From Pseudorasbora parva (lineage: Eukaryota; Chordata; Actinopteri; Cypriniformes; Gobionidae): a stretch of DNA of 64,000 nt. Each line of letters begins with the position of its first letter. The stretch's first letter is position 1. Positions 29,301-39,121 of this stretch are shown here, in pieces. Made by a program: the position numbers and the translations under genes. The notes beneath the pieces are model-generated. The model had not been told where the DNA came from, did not search any database, and saw only the letters and a list, made by a program, of their open reading frames with translations. Location of the stretch: assembly GCF_024679245.1 (NCBI RefSeq), contig NC_090178.1, positions 2,558,853-2,622,852 of the forward strand, written 5' to 3'.

Positions 29301-32278
29301 TTGTTGAGGTCGGGACCAGTCAAGAGAACCTTGTTCAATGACGCACCTTTGCATTGAGCGCTTGAGTCAAAGACCACTCGGATCTGGGATGGCTTTTTTG
29401 GATGATATACACCAAAAGACGGTAAGTACCAACGCTGTTCATTGGTACCAACTGAAGGAGCTATTTCTGCATGATCATTTTGGAGTAGCTTCTCCATAAA
29501 GGCTACAAAGTCTTTCTTCATCTCAGGCTTCCTCCTGAAAGATCGTAGAAGGGAATTGAAGCGTTCCACAGCTTGTGGGCGATTGTTTGGAAGATATTGC
29601 CTTGGCTTCTTGAATGGAAGTTGGGCAACCCAGGAATTTTCCTCGTCTTTATAGACTTCTCTGTCCATGATCTGCAGAAAGAGTCTGTCCTCTATAGACG
29701 GAGCTGTTTTCTCGTCGTCTTTTGTTCTCTGGAATACATCCCATTCTGCTAGACTTTGAGTCCCCTCCTTGATGAGGGGCATGCTTTGGAATCTATTCTT
29801 AACACTGTAATTGTTAGGACAAGGATGAAAGTAGGTAGACCGACCATTCTCCATAATGGTGGTGTGGTAAGTTTGAACAGAGGTAGGTTTATGAACTTTC
29901 CCAAGACACATGTCTCCAATGATTACCCATCCTAAGTCCAACTTTTGCGCGAAGGGAGCATTTGGTGGCCCGTTCACTTGCTTATGGGCTTTGTGGACTC
30001 TGATTATATCTCTGCCTAACAGGAGAAGAATGGGAACATGATGATCTGGCTCTGGAATGTACCTCGCAAGATGTTTTAGATGGCTGTGGTTACTGACCAC
30101 TCCTGGAGTGGGGATTTCAGAACGATTGTCTGGAATTTCGTTACACTCAAGTAGCACTGGTAAGGGTAAAACTAAGCTTCCGTCAAAGGATTCCACTTGA
30201 AAGCCTCGTGCTAGCCTGCCTTCTGTTTCGACTGTCCCAGCGCATGTTTTGAGAGTGTAGGCTACGTTACACTCTGTAATGCCAAACAGATCGAAGAATT
30301 CTGATCTTGCAAGCGATCTGTTGCTTTGATCGTCTAGTATCACATATGTTTTGACCGCTTTCTCTGGGTGGCCTCCTGGAAATACTTTCACGAGACATAC
30401 CTTGGAGCATGAGCGTGGAAGTTGACTGGTTCCACATACCTCTGTACAAGCTGAGGAAACCTCGGATTCCATGGGTATGTCCTCATTCACATTGTGATCC
30501 TCCAGTGTCAGGGATCTCGGTTCTTTCACCCATGGTGCTGGGCCTGGATGGAGCGCTGCCATGTGGGTAATGCTGCCACATTCTGAACACTTAACATCCT
30601 GATCACAGTTTTTTGCCATGTGTAATACAGAGTTGCAACATTTGAAGCATATACCTTGATGTTTGAGCAATGACTTCCTCTCTTCCATAGGTTTCATCCT
30701 GAATCCTCTGCATCTGGACAGAGGGTGAGGCTTATTGTGTAGAAAGCAGTGTTTTGCTGGGTTTACCTTATTTTTGAGTTCACTGAAAGCTGATGACTTT
30801 TCAGAGGAGACCTGAGTCTTGTGTGTGATGACAGCTCTGGGAAAAACAGGTTTGTTTAACTGTTTGTTTGGTCTGCGAGATTCGTCCTGTACAGTTGTGA
30901 GAAAGAAACTTGGATCATTGCGCATCTTAGCTTGCTGACATACAAAGTCTACTAGGAACTTGAAAGGTGGGAAGGAAACCCTGCAGTCCTCTTTGTACTT
31001 AGACCCCACTGTGAGCCACTTTTCTTGTAAGCTGAACGGCAATTTCTGTATTATCGGATTTACTCCCCGTGGAGTATCTAGATAGGAAAGACCCATTAGA
31101 TCGCCATCCTGCTTAGCTGCCTGAATCTCCATGAGCAAATCTCCTAGCTCCCGCAGTCTTTGACTTTCTCTGTTTGATATTTTTGGGAAGTTCTCCAATT
31201 TCCTGAATAGTGCACTTTCTACCATTTCTGGCGAGCCATACGTTTCATAAAGTCTCTCCCAAATCAGACTGAGCCCTTGTAGTGGATGGTTAATGTGCAC
31301 AGCTCTGATTCGTTTTGCATGCTCAGCTGACTCACATCCCAGCCATTTTACTAGCAAGTCCATCTCCTCACTAGGTGAGAGATTAAGGTCTTTAGTGGCA
31401 TTTATGAAAGACGCCCTCCATGCTCTGAAAGTCTCTGGATGATCGTTAAACTGCGTAAGGCCGGTGGACACCAATTCACGTCTTGCGATAAACTTCACAA
31501 CATCAGACATTTGATTATTTGTATACTGGTTACCTTTATCTTCCCCAGCTTGTAAAGGTGAAGCTGACTGAGTCTGAAAAAAGCCGAGCGGCAACTGCCT
31601 GTCCACACTCCTATCCTCACAGCTCTGAAATGCTGCAGAATGTTGGCGATATACATCGTGGGATGACCTGAAGAACGCCTCATGCTGAACGGGGTGTTTA
31701 AACCGTACATCCATGGACTGAGAAATGATAGGGTACTGTCTACCCTCTGCATGGGTAGGCTGAGACTTGGGTGGTGTGGCATAAAAACTATGCTGACCCT
31801 CCTGCTGCAAGCACGATTCAGTAGTCTGTGTTGGTTGTACTTCTGAAATGTTTATGCCTCCATTATCATGAAACGGGCCGTCCATTACTGGCATTTGTGA
31901 ATCCACGACACTATCTGCCTTATTTGATAAGTAAGCCTGTGTGCGTTCTGTTGAATCTTCTATAGGTAGCTCTATTACACTCAAATTCCCTCTACTTTCC
32001 TGCTCTGCTGCTGTCTCTAAAGCCTCTGCCTTCGCTTGTATTGCTGCAGCTCTCTTTTCCAGTCTTAAAGTCTCTAGTGATACCTCAAGCTGGGCTTTCT
32101 GTATTTTCAGTTCGCTCTCTTTCTTAGCAAACGCTACTTCTGCTTTAGCCGCTTCGGCCTCTGCTCTAGCCATTGCAGCGGCTCGGGTTACAGCTGATGA
32201 GCCTCTCGAGTGTCGTGACGAACATGATGCATTAGATACTCGCCTCAGTGATCCAGATTTGGAGCTTGACTTTGACAT
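26390..32278 (-). CDS. BEL/Pao Gag-Pol polyprotein, intact
   Basis: 1962 residues in one frame from a minus-strand ATG at 32278. Order: Ser/Arg-rich start, a long Ala/Glu/Lys coiled coil (about 30-95), a Gag-like DUF1759 region (about 255-420), and Cys/His knuckles (about 510-580: CFKCCNSVLHMAKNC, then CSECGSITHMAALH). Then an aspartic protease of the BEL type with LDDQSN (about 648), reverse transcriptase with YMDD at 1091-1094, RNase H (CVFSDASE), an HHCC integrase finger (HFHEQTHHQG... CVLCRRL), and an integrase core with Asp in LDVFGPW (about 1660), Asp in SDRGTNF (about 1725) and Glu in GVWERMIG (about 1773). All expected catalytic residues are present. There is no envelope-like ORF. The products would copy and integrate the element. 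Confidence 0.94.
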   Translation of the reverse strand: MSKSSSKSGSLRRVSNASCSSRHSRGSSAVTRAAAMARAEAEAAKAEVAFAKKESELKIQKAQLEVSLETLRLEKRAAAIQAKAEALETAAEQESRGNLSVIELPIEDSTERTQAYLSNKADSVVDSQMPVMDGPFHDNGGINISEVQPTQTTESCLQQEGQHSFYATPPKSQPTHAEGRQYPIISQSMDVRFKHPVQHEAFFRSSHDVYRQHSAAFQSCEDRSVDRQLPLGFFQTQSASPLQAGEDKGNQYTNNQMSDVVKFIARRELVSTGLTQFNDHPETFRAWRASFINATKDLNLSPSEEMDLLVKWLGCESAEHAKRIRAVHINHPLQGLSLIWERLYETYGSPEMVESALFRKLENFPKISNRESQRLRELGDLLMEIQAAKQDGDLMGLSYLDTPRGVNPIIQKLPFSLQEKWLTVGSKYKEDCRVSFPPFKFLVDFVCQQAKMRNDPSFFLTTVQDESRRPNKQLNKPVFPRAVITHKTQVSSEKSSAFSELKNKVNPAKHCFLHNKPHPLSRCRGFRMKPMEERKSLLKHQGICFKCCNSVLHMAKNCDQDVKCSECGSITHMAALHPGPAPWVKEPRSLTLEDHNVNEDIPMESEVSSACTEVCGTSQLPRSCSKVCLVKVFPGGHPEKAVKTYVILDDQSNRSLARSEFFDLFGITECNVAYTLKTCAGTVETEGRLARGFQVESFDGSLVLPLPVLLECNEIPDNRSEIPTPGVVSNHSHLKHLARYIPEPDHHVPILLLLGRDIIRVHKAHKQVNGPPNAPFAQKLDLGWVIIGDMCLGKVHKPTSVQTYHTTIMENGRSTYFHPCPNNYSVKNRFQSMPLIKEGTQSLAEWDVFQRTKDDEKTAPSIEDRLFLQIMDREVYKDEENSWVAQLPFKKPRQYLPNNRPQAVERFNSLLRSFRRKPEMKKDFVAFMEKLLQNDHAEIAPSVGTNEQRWYLPSFGVYHPKKPSQIRVVFDSSAQCKGASLNKVLLTGPDLNNSLLGVLMRFRKEPVAFMVDIQQMFHCFKVRPADRNHLRFLWFHENNPEDELTEYRMKVHVFGNSPSPAVAIYCLRRAAQEGEEEFGQDARQFVEQDFYMDDGLKSVPSPEMAIDLLKRTQNMLAGSNLKLHKLASNSKEVMKAFPSEDYANSLKELDLGASSLPMQRSLGLLWNLDTDCFNFHVQKDKRPYTRRGLLSVINSLYDPLGLVAPITVQGKVLLRELTENATDWDAPLPVHKQEVWEEWRDSLQELQHVPVPRSYGPTSVSGAKFKELCVFSDASEKVIAAVAYLKTIDSDGNCHMGFITGKARLAPQPEHTIPRLELCAAVLAVNMMETITAEMAVKFNEITFYTDSRVVLGYIYNEKRRFHVYVSNRVQRIRNSTDPEQWHYVSSEHNPADVATRPVAPTKLQDTIWFSGPAFLQHPKRETSPREPFALVDPDRDSEVRPEVTVLYTRVSKRFERFSEWSRLIRAVGKLIHIARSYKQDQNNPPQACKGWHCCDLPLSADTILQSTEVVIRAVQQETYADELQCLKLNKSLPKTSTLRKLDPFIDQSGLLRVGGRLVKAELGSEEKRPLIIPGRNHVALLLTRHFHEQTHHQGRHFTEGAIRSAGYWIIGVKRRVNSLIHSCVLCRRLRRGCETQKMADLPADRLGMEPPFTHVGLDVFGPWSVSARRTRGGYAESKRWAVLFTCLSIRAIHIEVIESMDTSCFINALRRFLAIRGPVKHIRSDRGTNFIGACKDLQISSNVDEKAVKQFLSDHSCLWTFNPPHSSHMGGVWERMIGIARKILDSMLLQMTSSKLTHEVLSTFMAEVTAIINNRPLIPVSTDPADPFILTPATLLTQKTGTSSVPPGDFGKPDLYKQQWRTVQSLANTFCDRWRKQYLSTLQHRRKWQHQKPNISRGCIVLLKDSQSKRNDWPLGIITETYPSQDGRVRKVQVKIIGKDGPKLFPRPINEIVLLLHEDSE

Positions 32279-32366
32279 TGTTGAAAGAAGATCACCTCAT
32301 GAACTTGCTTGCTCCCCGCCGTGGAGTTAGAACATAGAAGTTGGTCATCGAAGATTTTCGTTTTAC

Positions 32367-32919
32367 TGTTCTGCCCTTTATCTCAAACGCCTTGCTTGAG
32401 TATGCAGTCAGATAACGCCTCCCAAAGACAACAGACACAGGGATTGATTTTCAAGCTTTACTGTTGCCCAAGGAATAACGTAAAACTGTAGAAATACAAA
32501 ATACAGAATTCTACTGTAAATGTAAAGCGTCTACATGTTCATATAACACAATGAAGGCTATTTACATCACATAGTTAGCATCAACTATATCAGAAATTGG
32601 TCTTACAATTCACAAAATAAAGAAGAAATCCACATTTGACATATTATATAACAATTTAAAGTAAATATGCATAGAAATAATGATGTAGCATCATGTACAT
32701 ACCGAAAGTGCCTTCAAAACAACTTAAATTTGAGGAGCGATAGAAGCCATGACCGCATGCTCTTCTCTGCTGCTGCTGAAACTAGGCTCACGTTTGTGAT
32801 GTCATCATATAAGGACAATATTATGTGCAGTACCCAACTTTGAACAGAAGGGGTCACTTTACGACCACTTATTAAAAGAACCATAAAATAAATGCTGAAT
32901 GTTCATAGAGAACAGCACA
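32367..32919 (-). repeat. LTR of the BEL/Pao element (5' LTR in element orientation)
   Basis: 553 bp, matching 25778-26330 base for base by eye. The polyprotein starts about 90 bases inside it on the minus strand. Confidence 0.95.
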
Positions 32920-33083
32920 ATGTGATTTCCCCCCCCCCCCCCCCATTTTCAATCATTTTACTTAAATAAAAGGTGAAATTTTTGTGAATTGCTTTAATAA
33001 AAGACCAAAAGGATAAACAATGTAGATAATTTTTTTATAGCCATTTTTGATCATATTTACCAGGGGTACCAACAATTTTGACC

Positions 33084-33185
<102 letters not shown>

Positions 33186-33228
33186 ATAAATAATCAAGAT
33201 ATATTGAGATATATATATAAAATAACAG

Positions 33229-33310
33229 ATTTATTTATTTGCATTTTTACATTAACATTTATTTATTTTCTGATATTACAATATTACAATATTTTCAGTT
33301 TTATATATTG

Positions 33311-33394
<84 letters not shown>

Positions 33395-33501
33395 CGATAT
33401 ATAACAATTGTTTCATATAACAATATATAAAACTGAAAATATCGTAATATTGTAATATCAGGAAATAAATTAATGTTAATGTAAAAAAGCGAATAAATAA
33501 A
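33229..33501. repeat. Inverted repeat with an (AT)n centre
   Basis: The arms (about 33229-33310 and 33412-33501) are inverted copies, for example 'aatattttcagttttatat' and its complement 'atataaaactgaaaatatc'. The centre is (AT)n at 33317-33392. It would form a long hairpin. Confidence 0.85.
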
Positions 33502-33560
33502 TCTATTGTATTTCAAATCTACATATATATTTATACATACATATCTTGATTAATTATTAT

Positions 33561-33682
<122 letters not shown>

Positions 33683-33778
33683 AAATTAAAATATAATAAA
33701 ATATATATTATGAATAGGAATATATATTATATGTGTGTACATATGTATAAAATAATAACAACATGTATATGTGTATAT

Positions 33779-33856
33779 AATATTATTATTAGTAGTAGTA
33801 GTAGTAGTATTGTTGTATATATGATGATAATATTATTATTATTATTATTATTATAT
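33779..33856. repeat. (ATT)n/(AGT)n trinucleotide repeats
   Basis: Tandem AGT followed by ATT units about 190 bases before the last coding exon of the AZI2-like gene. Confidence 0.85.
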
Positions 33857-34042
33857 TTATTATATTTTTATTTCTTTTTATTTTCTGTGTTGAAATGATA
33901 TTCATACGTTTAGTGAGACTGACCCGGGCATAAAGCTTGAAATCAAACCAGATCCAAACATTATTAATATGTAAAATAAAATACAACAAAAATAGGAGCT
34001 GTATGAGTTTGTGCGATGTGTAATAAATCCGATGGGTTTCAG

Positions 34043-34350
34043 CTGCTTCAACTGTCCCAGTGCAGTGTCTGGAGGACATGGAGCGGATCCGCGAGCCCAC
34101 GCCTCGCCCCCCCAGCGCACCGCCGCTGCCCTCACAGGACCTGAAGGAGAGCAGCCTGACGGATCCGCCGTCCATCCCGCGTCCGGCTCCGCTCGGCAGC
34201 CCCGGTGTTCGGGTCAGCGCTCTCCAGCGGATGGGCTCGCTGGACGACAGCTCCTGGTCGTTCCCCAGCCCGCCCAGGCCCAATGACGCGCTATTCTGGG
34301 ACCAGTCCAAGTCCAAAAGCCCGGCCAACGATTGGACCCAACCATACTGA
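34043..34350 (+). CDS. azi2: AZI2-like gene, last coding exon
   Basis: The acceptor is GTTTCAG at 34042, and phase 1 fits the 19600 exon: the joined reading is RRAASTVPVQCLEDMERIRE, resembling mammalian 'KKACAPVGCSEDLGRD'. The exon is Pro/Ser-rich (PTPRPPSAPPLP). Its end, SLDDSSWSFPSPPRPNDALF, matches the conserved AZI2 C-terminal motif 'SLEDNSWVFPSPP', and the protein stops at TGA 34348-34350 after NDWTQPY. The clear C-terminal match supports AZI2 over TBKBP1. A downstream CAG acceptor at 34065 would fit the longer version of the optional exon at 22810. The last intron (19601-34042) is 14.4 kb and contains the BEL element. Confidence 0.88.
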
Positions 34351-34551
34351 GTCACAGTCACATGACACCTGACCTGCCTTAACACGCCCCTCTCTGGATG
34401 AGCAAATACCTCGAGCAAACCGGACTGTCTGAGGAGCGGGAAACCAAGAACGCTTTTAGGCCGCAGGTCTTGATGCACAATTCCGATGGGATTTTTTTGT
34501 CGACTCTCTTGCATTATCTTTTAAAAGCGACCTATATCTGATATTTGCATT

Positions 34552-34806
34552 CACTGCAAAAAATGCTTTTCTAACTTAGTATTTTTGTCTTGTTTCTAGT
34601 CAAAATAGCTAAAAAGTCTTACATTAAGACACATTTACTAGACAAGTAAAAAGTATTGTCTTGTTTTGGGAAAACAACTCAAAATTAGGAGAGTTTTTGC
34701 TTAAAATAAGATAAATAATCTGCAAATGGGGTAAGAAAAATAATGTCAAAACAAGATTAATTTATTTTACCCCATTGGCAGATTATTGAAAGCATTTTTT
34801 GCAGTG
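34552..34806. mobile_element. Palindromic MITE, copy C
   Basis: Starts CACTGCAAAAAATGC and ends with TTTTTTGCAGTG. It is present only in the left arm of the surrounding palindrome, so it arrived after the palindrome formed. Confidence 0.8.
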
Positions 34807-34845
34807 TTTATACGCTGGCGAAACAGCCCAAGACGCTCTTAACCG

Positions 34846-35165
34846 CACTGCAAAATGCTTTTCTCACTTTGTATTTTTGTCTTGTTTCTAGTCTAAATAT
34901 CTAAAAATTCTTACATTAAGAAACATTTACTAGACAAGTGAAAATTATTGTCTTGTTTTCTGTTTGAATTAAGATTATTTTTCTCACCCCATTGGCAGAT
35001 TATTTATCTTATTTTAAGCAAAAACTCTCTTCATTTTGAGTTGTTTTTCCCAAAAAAAGACAATTACTTTTACTTGTCAAGTAAATACTTCTTGTTTAAT
35101 TTTTTTAGATGTTTGGACTAGAAACAAGACAAAAATACTAAGGAAGAAAAGCAAATTGTGTAGTG
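34846..35165. mobile_element. Palindromic MITE, copy D
   Basis: Same family as copies A-C. Its right end is diverged (TAGTG). It is the mirror partner of copy E at 36565-36858. Confidence 0.75.
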
Positions 35166-36564
35166 CGGAAAAGAAAGTAAAACTGCGCGATATGCAATGG
35201 ACGCTGACAAAATGATTATTCAGTGTTTTGCTTTTCACACTTTTCCACACATCTTTAAAGGTCAGTAAGGCGGAGAAAAAGAGGAGAGCTCTTGATCGCA
35301 GTTCGTGTTAGTTGACGTCATTCGCCTCCGTCCCCTTTTCAATGATGTACGACTCGGGTTTACTGGAAAATATCCGATCTGTGCCACATGAGAGGAAAAA
35401 ATTGGAATTGGGTTATTGGGCCGCATTTACACTGCATGGTTCAAGTGACCCAATGTCGATTTTTTTAGTTTTTTCTCTCGTGTGGCACAGATCGGATATG
35501 TACGGAAGAGGATTAGGGCCAAGCAAAAAAAAAAAAAAAAAGCATCTCGAGATTAAAGTCATTATAATGCGAGATTAAACTCGTTAAATTTCGAGAAAAA
35601 AGTCAAGATACAATCTCGAGAATAAAGTCATTAAATATCGAGAATAAAGTCGTTGTGTTTCGAGAAAAATCTTGTTATATTTCGAGAAAAAAAGTCGAAA
35701 TGAAATCTTGAGAATAACGCATTCGCTCAGTGTTCATTGCATAGCATACTGATAGAGGACATGGCAGAGTTGGATCACTTAGTCAAGCTATATTTCAGAC
35801 TTTCTTTCAGTAACAAAGAAATACTATCAACTTTAACTAATTATGACAAAATTATATTAATGTCCTCTATCAGTATGCTATGCAATGAACACTGAGCGAA
35901 TGCGTTATTCTCAAGATTTCATTTCGACTTTTTTTCTCGAAATATAACGAGATTTTTCTCGAAACAGAACGACTTTATTCTCAATATTTAATGAGTTTAT
36001 TCTCAAGATTTTATTTAGACTTTTTTCTCTAAATATAACGAGATTTTTCTCGAAACAGAACGACTTTATTCTCGATATTTAATGAGTTTATTCTCGAGAT
36101 TGTATCTCGACCTTTTTTCTCAAAATTTAACGAGTTTAATCTCGCATTATAATGACTTTAATTTCGAGATGCTTTCTTTTTTCTTTTTTTTTTTTTTGCT
36201 TGGCCCTAATCCTCTTCCGTAGTTATGACATGAACGTGAAAGCAAGAAAAAAAACATGCATTACGATATCCTCGGATCGGATTCAGGCCTCACTCATATG
36301 TGGGAATAAATCCGATATGATTTGGACATGTGCATTTGCGTCTGCAATGTGAGCGGTCAAACCGGATATTGTCGTACGTCACTGAAAAAGTTACGGAGCC
36401 GAATGACGTCAACAAACACGAACTGCGATCAAGGGCTCTCCTCTTTTTCTCCGCCTTATGAGAGAAATGTTTTGCTGACCTTTAAAGATGTGTGTAAAAG
36501 TGCCGAAAGCATAACATTGAATAATCATTTTGTCTAAGTCCATTGCATATCGCACCCTTTTCCA

Positions 36565-36858
36565 CACTGCGAAAATGCTTTTCTTACTTAGTATTTTTGT
36601 CTTGTTTCTAGTCCAAACATCTAAAAATTATTAAAACAAGAAGTATTTACTAGATAAGTAAAGATAATTGTCTTGTTTTGGGAACAAATAACTCAAAATG
36701 AAGAGTTTTGCTTAAAATAAGCACAATAATCTGCCAATGGGGTGAGAAAAATAATCTTCATTCAAACAGAAAAAACAAGACAATAGTTTTAACTTGTCTA
36801 GTACCTGAAAATGTTTCTTTATTTTTTATTAAGAAATTAATTTTAAAAATGTGCAGTG
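36565..36858. mobile_element. Palindromic MITE, copy E
   Basis: Starts CACTGCGAAAATGC and ends GTGCAGTG. It occupies the position in the right arm corresponding to copy D. Confidence 0.78.
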
Positions 36859-37347
36859 CGGTTAAGAGCGTCTTGGGCTGTTTTGCCAGTGTATAAATGC
36901 AATAATAGGTCGCTTTTAAAAGATGATGTAAGTTGGTCATCCAAAAAATCAGATATAGTCACCAAATCGTAATTGTGCATCAAGACCTGCAGTGTAAATG
37001 CGGCCCAAAAGACCCAGAGCTGGACGTTTATACGGACACGTGTGTGTGTGTGTTTGTGTGTTGGTCCCCAACATATATTTGTGATTTCACTATAGCCGGC
37101 CGTCAGTAAATCCCACACACTTCTGTTCATCTCCTGTGAACGGTGGTCGTAGAGCAGTGAAGGCACACACTCCGTTATATTAAACCTTCAGTGCATCGTG
37201 TCTGTATTATGAGTGTATAAAGGGAAAGTTTTAGTAGTTCAAGCACTCCTCACACTGGACGAGGACGAGAGGTTTGTTTCTTTAGAACAAAAAAGAAACG
37301 TTTGTCGTTTGTTTATGCCCATACGGTACTGCTGTTCAAACCCATCG

Positions 37348-37353
37348 AATAAA
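37348..37353 (+). terminator. azi2: Candidate polyadenylation signal of the AZI2-like gene
   Basis: AATAAA in a stretch of apparently non-repeat DNA (37160-37440), followed by T/G-rich sequence. If used, the 3' UTR would be 3 kb and include the palindrome. Another AATAAA at 40152 is an alternative. No transcript evidence is available. Confidence 0.3.
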
Positions 37354-37600
37354 TCAAAGAAAACTTTCTTTTAGTGTTTAGATTTAGTTAATAAATGAAG
37401 GAGTTAATCTGTGGGGAACAGGTTTGTGTTGATTATTTAGCTTTAAACAGGGTCCCATGATCAACCTGGAAATATCGGGGAAATTTTAGGATTGAATGCA
37501 TGCATGAATGTTTGTATGTAGGAAGTTCTGTATGTAGGTATGATTGTATGTATGAATGAATTTCTTTATGTATGATTGTATGTATGAGTGTTTGTTTGTA

Positions 37601-37985
37601 CACTGTAAAAAATTATTTAGAAAAAAAGTTACCCTGGTTGCCTTAATTTTGAGTTCAGTGAAATTAAAATTTTGAGTTAATACAATGACAATTTTTTGAG
37701 ATTCGACTACCTTTATTAAAATATTGTTAAAAGATTTTGTTAGCATATTGGGTAATTGTGTGTTTTATTTCTGATGACGCAGCCAAATAGTGCTATTTTC
37801 ATGATTTATCAAATCTTTTATGTGGTTCAGATACAATAATATTTTGAGTTTCTATTTATTGAACAAATTTCCTTCATTGTATCAACTCAAATTTTTTATT
37901 TCAATAAACTCAAAATTTTAAGGCAACCAGGTTACTTACTTTTTTAAGTTAAACCAACAAAAACCAACCAATTTTTTTTACAGTG
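37601..37985. mobile_element. MITE with CACTGTAAAAAATTA termini
   Basis: Inverted ends (CACTGTAAAAAATT and ...TTTTTTTTACAGTG) with TA on both sides and mirrored 'aaggcaaccaggttac' / 'gttaccctggttgcctt' inside. It is inserted in a degenerate ATGT/ATGA tandem repeat (37480-37600 and 37986-38027). Confidence 0.82.
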
Positions 37986-38027
37986 TAGGCATGTATGTAT
38001 ATATGTATGAACTTCTGTATGGATGTA

Positions 38028-39121
38028 CAGTATAGGCCAAAAGTTTTGGAAATGTTTTTGAAAGAAGTTTCTTCTGCTCATCAAGCCTGCATTTATTTGA
38101 TCAAAAATACAGGGGAAAAAATGTAATATTGTGATAAATGATTACAAATGTAAAATTATTGGTTTTCAGTGTATTCTCCTTTAAATGCTGATTTATTTCT
38201 GTGCTCAGAGCTGAATGTTCAGGATGGTTCCTCCGGTCTTCAGTGATCATGATCCTTCAGAAATCATTCTCAGATGAGGATTCATTAGGAGTGTTGGACA
38301 CAGTTCTGCTGACGTATATATGCTCATAACCTGTGATACTTTTTTATAATACTTTGATGAATTAGAAAAAGAAAAAAGAAGCAAATGTTTTAAACATAGA
38401 AATCTTTTGTACCAACAATACACTCTACTGGTCAGTCATTTGGGGTCAGTCTTTTTGTTTTTTTTGTTTTTTTGAAATAAATCAATAATTTTATTCAGCA
38501 AGGATGTGTTAAATTGATAACAATTGATAGTAAAGGAGATTTATATTATTTGAAAATATGTTTTTATTTTGAATAAATGCAGTTCTTTTCAACCTTTTAT
38601 TCATCAAATATATTAGTGAGCAGAACTGTCTCCAACACTCATACACTCTAAAAAATTCTGAGTAAAAAACAACCCAATGGTGGGTCAAATATGGACTAAC
38701 CCAACAGTTGGGCTGTTTTAACCCAGCGACTGGGTTGTCTTGAGCAAATATTTAACCCAACCGCAGAATTTAAACAACCCAATTGCTGGGTTAGTCCATA
38801 TTTGACCCAACATTGGGTTAAAACAACCCAGCATTTTTTTTTAGAGTGTAATGAATCCTCATCTGAGAATGATTTCTGAAGGATCATGATCACTGAAGAC
38901 TGGAGGAACCATCCTGAACATTCAGCTCTGATCACAGAAATAAATCAGCATTTAAAGGAGAATACATTGAAAACCAATCATTTTACATTGTAATAATATA
39001 TCACAATATTAATCTTTTTTTCTGTATTTTTGATCAAATAAATGCAGGCTTGATGAGCAGAAGAAACTTATTTCAAAAACATTTCAAACAGTAATGAGTC
39101 CAAACTTTTGGCCTGTACTGT
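38028..39121. mobile_element. Palindromic MITE of about 1.1 kb, TA target
   Basis: The left end CAGTATAGGCCAAAAGTTT and the right end AAACTTTTGGCCTGTACTG are inverted. Long arms with 'gctcatcaagcctgcatttat', 'ctgaatgttcaggatggttcc' and their complements. It is interrupted by a smaller MITE at 38644-38848. A fragment of the right arm occurs at about 42390-42436. Confidence 0.85.
38644..38848. mobile_element. Nested MITE with AACCCAA motifs
   Basis: Termini CACTCTAAAAAA and ...TTTTTTTTAGAGTG with TA duplicates. The interior is an inverted array of 'aacccaa/ttgggtt' words. Confidence 0.85.

Larger units (their letters stand above)
25778..32919 (-). mobile_element. Complete, apparently young BEL/Pao LTR retrotransposon
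   Basis: 7142 bp: two 553-bp LTRs without visible differences, one uninterrupted polyprotein ORF on the minus strand, and a 5-bp ATGTG target duplication. A short purine-rich tract (GACGGGGAG on the minus strand) precedes the 3' LTR. A tRNA-type primer site next to the 5' LTR is not obvious to me. It lies antisense in the last intron of the AZI2-like gene, inside an older Tc1-like copy. Confidence 0.95.
34452..37013. repeat. Large nested palindromic element (about 2.5 kb)
   Basis: The two halves are inverted copies around about 35811. Matching pairs include 'ggtcttgatgcacaatt' (34466 and 36970), 'gcgaccta' (34527 and 36910), 'agacgctcttaaccgcactgc' (34831 and 36852), 'ggaagaggattagggcc' (35503 and 36198), 'atctcgag'-rich segments, and 'cgcattcgctcagtgttcattgc' (35718 and 35883). 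The left arm has an extra MITE (34552-34806) that explains the length difference. The spacer is 35763-35859. No coding capacity. Confidence 0.85.

Noticed and set aside
26405..29341. Plus-strand ORFs inside the BEL element
   Set aside because: Shadows of the long minus-strand polyprotein.
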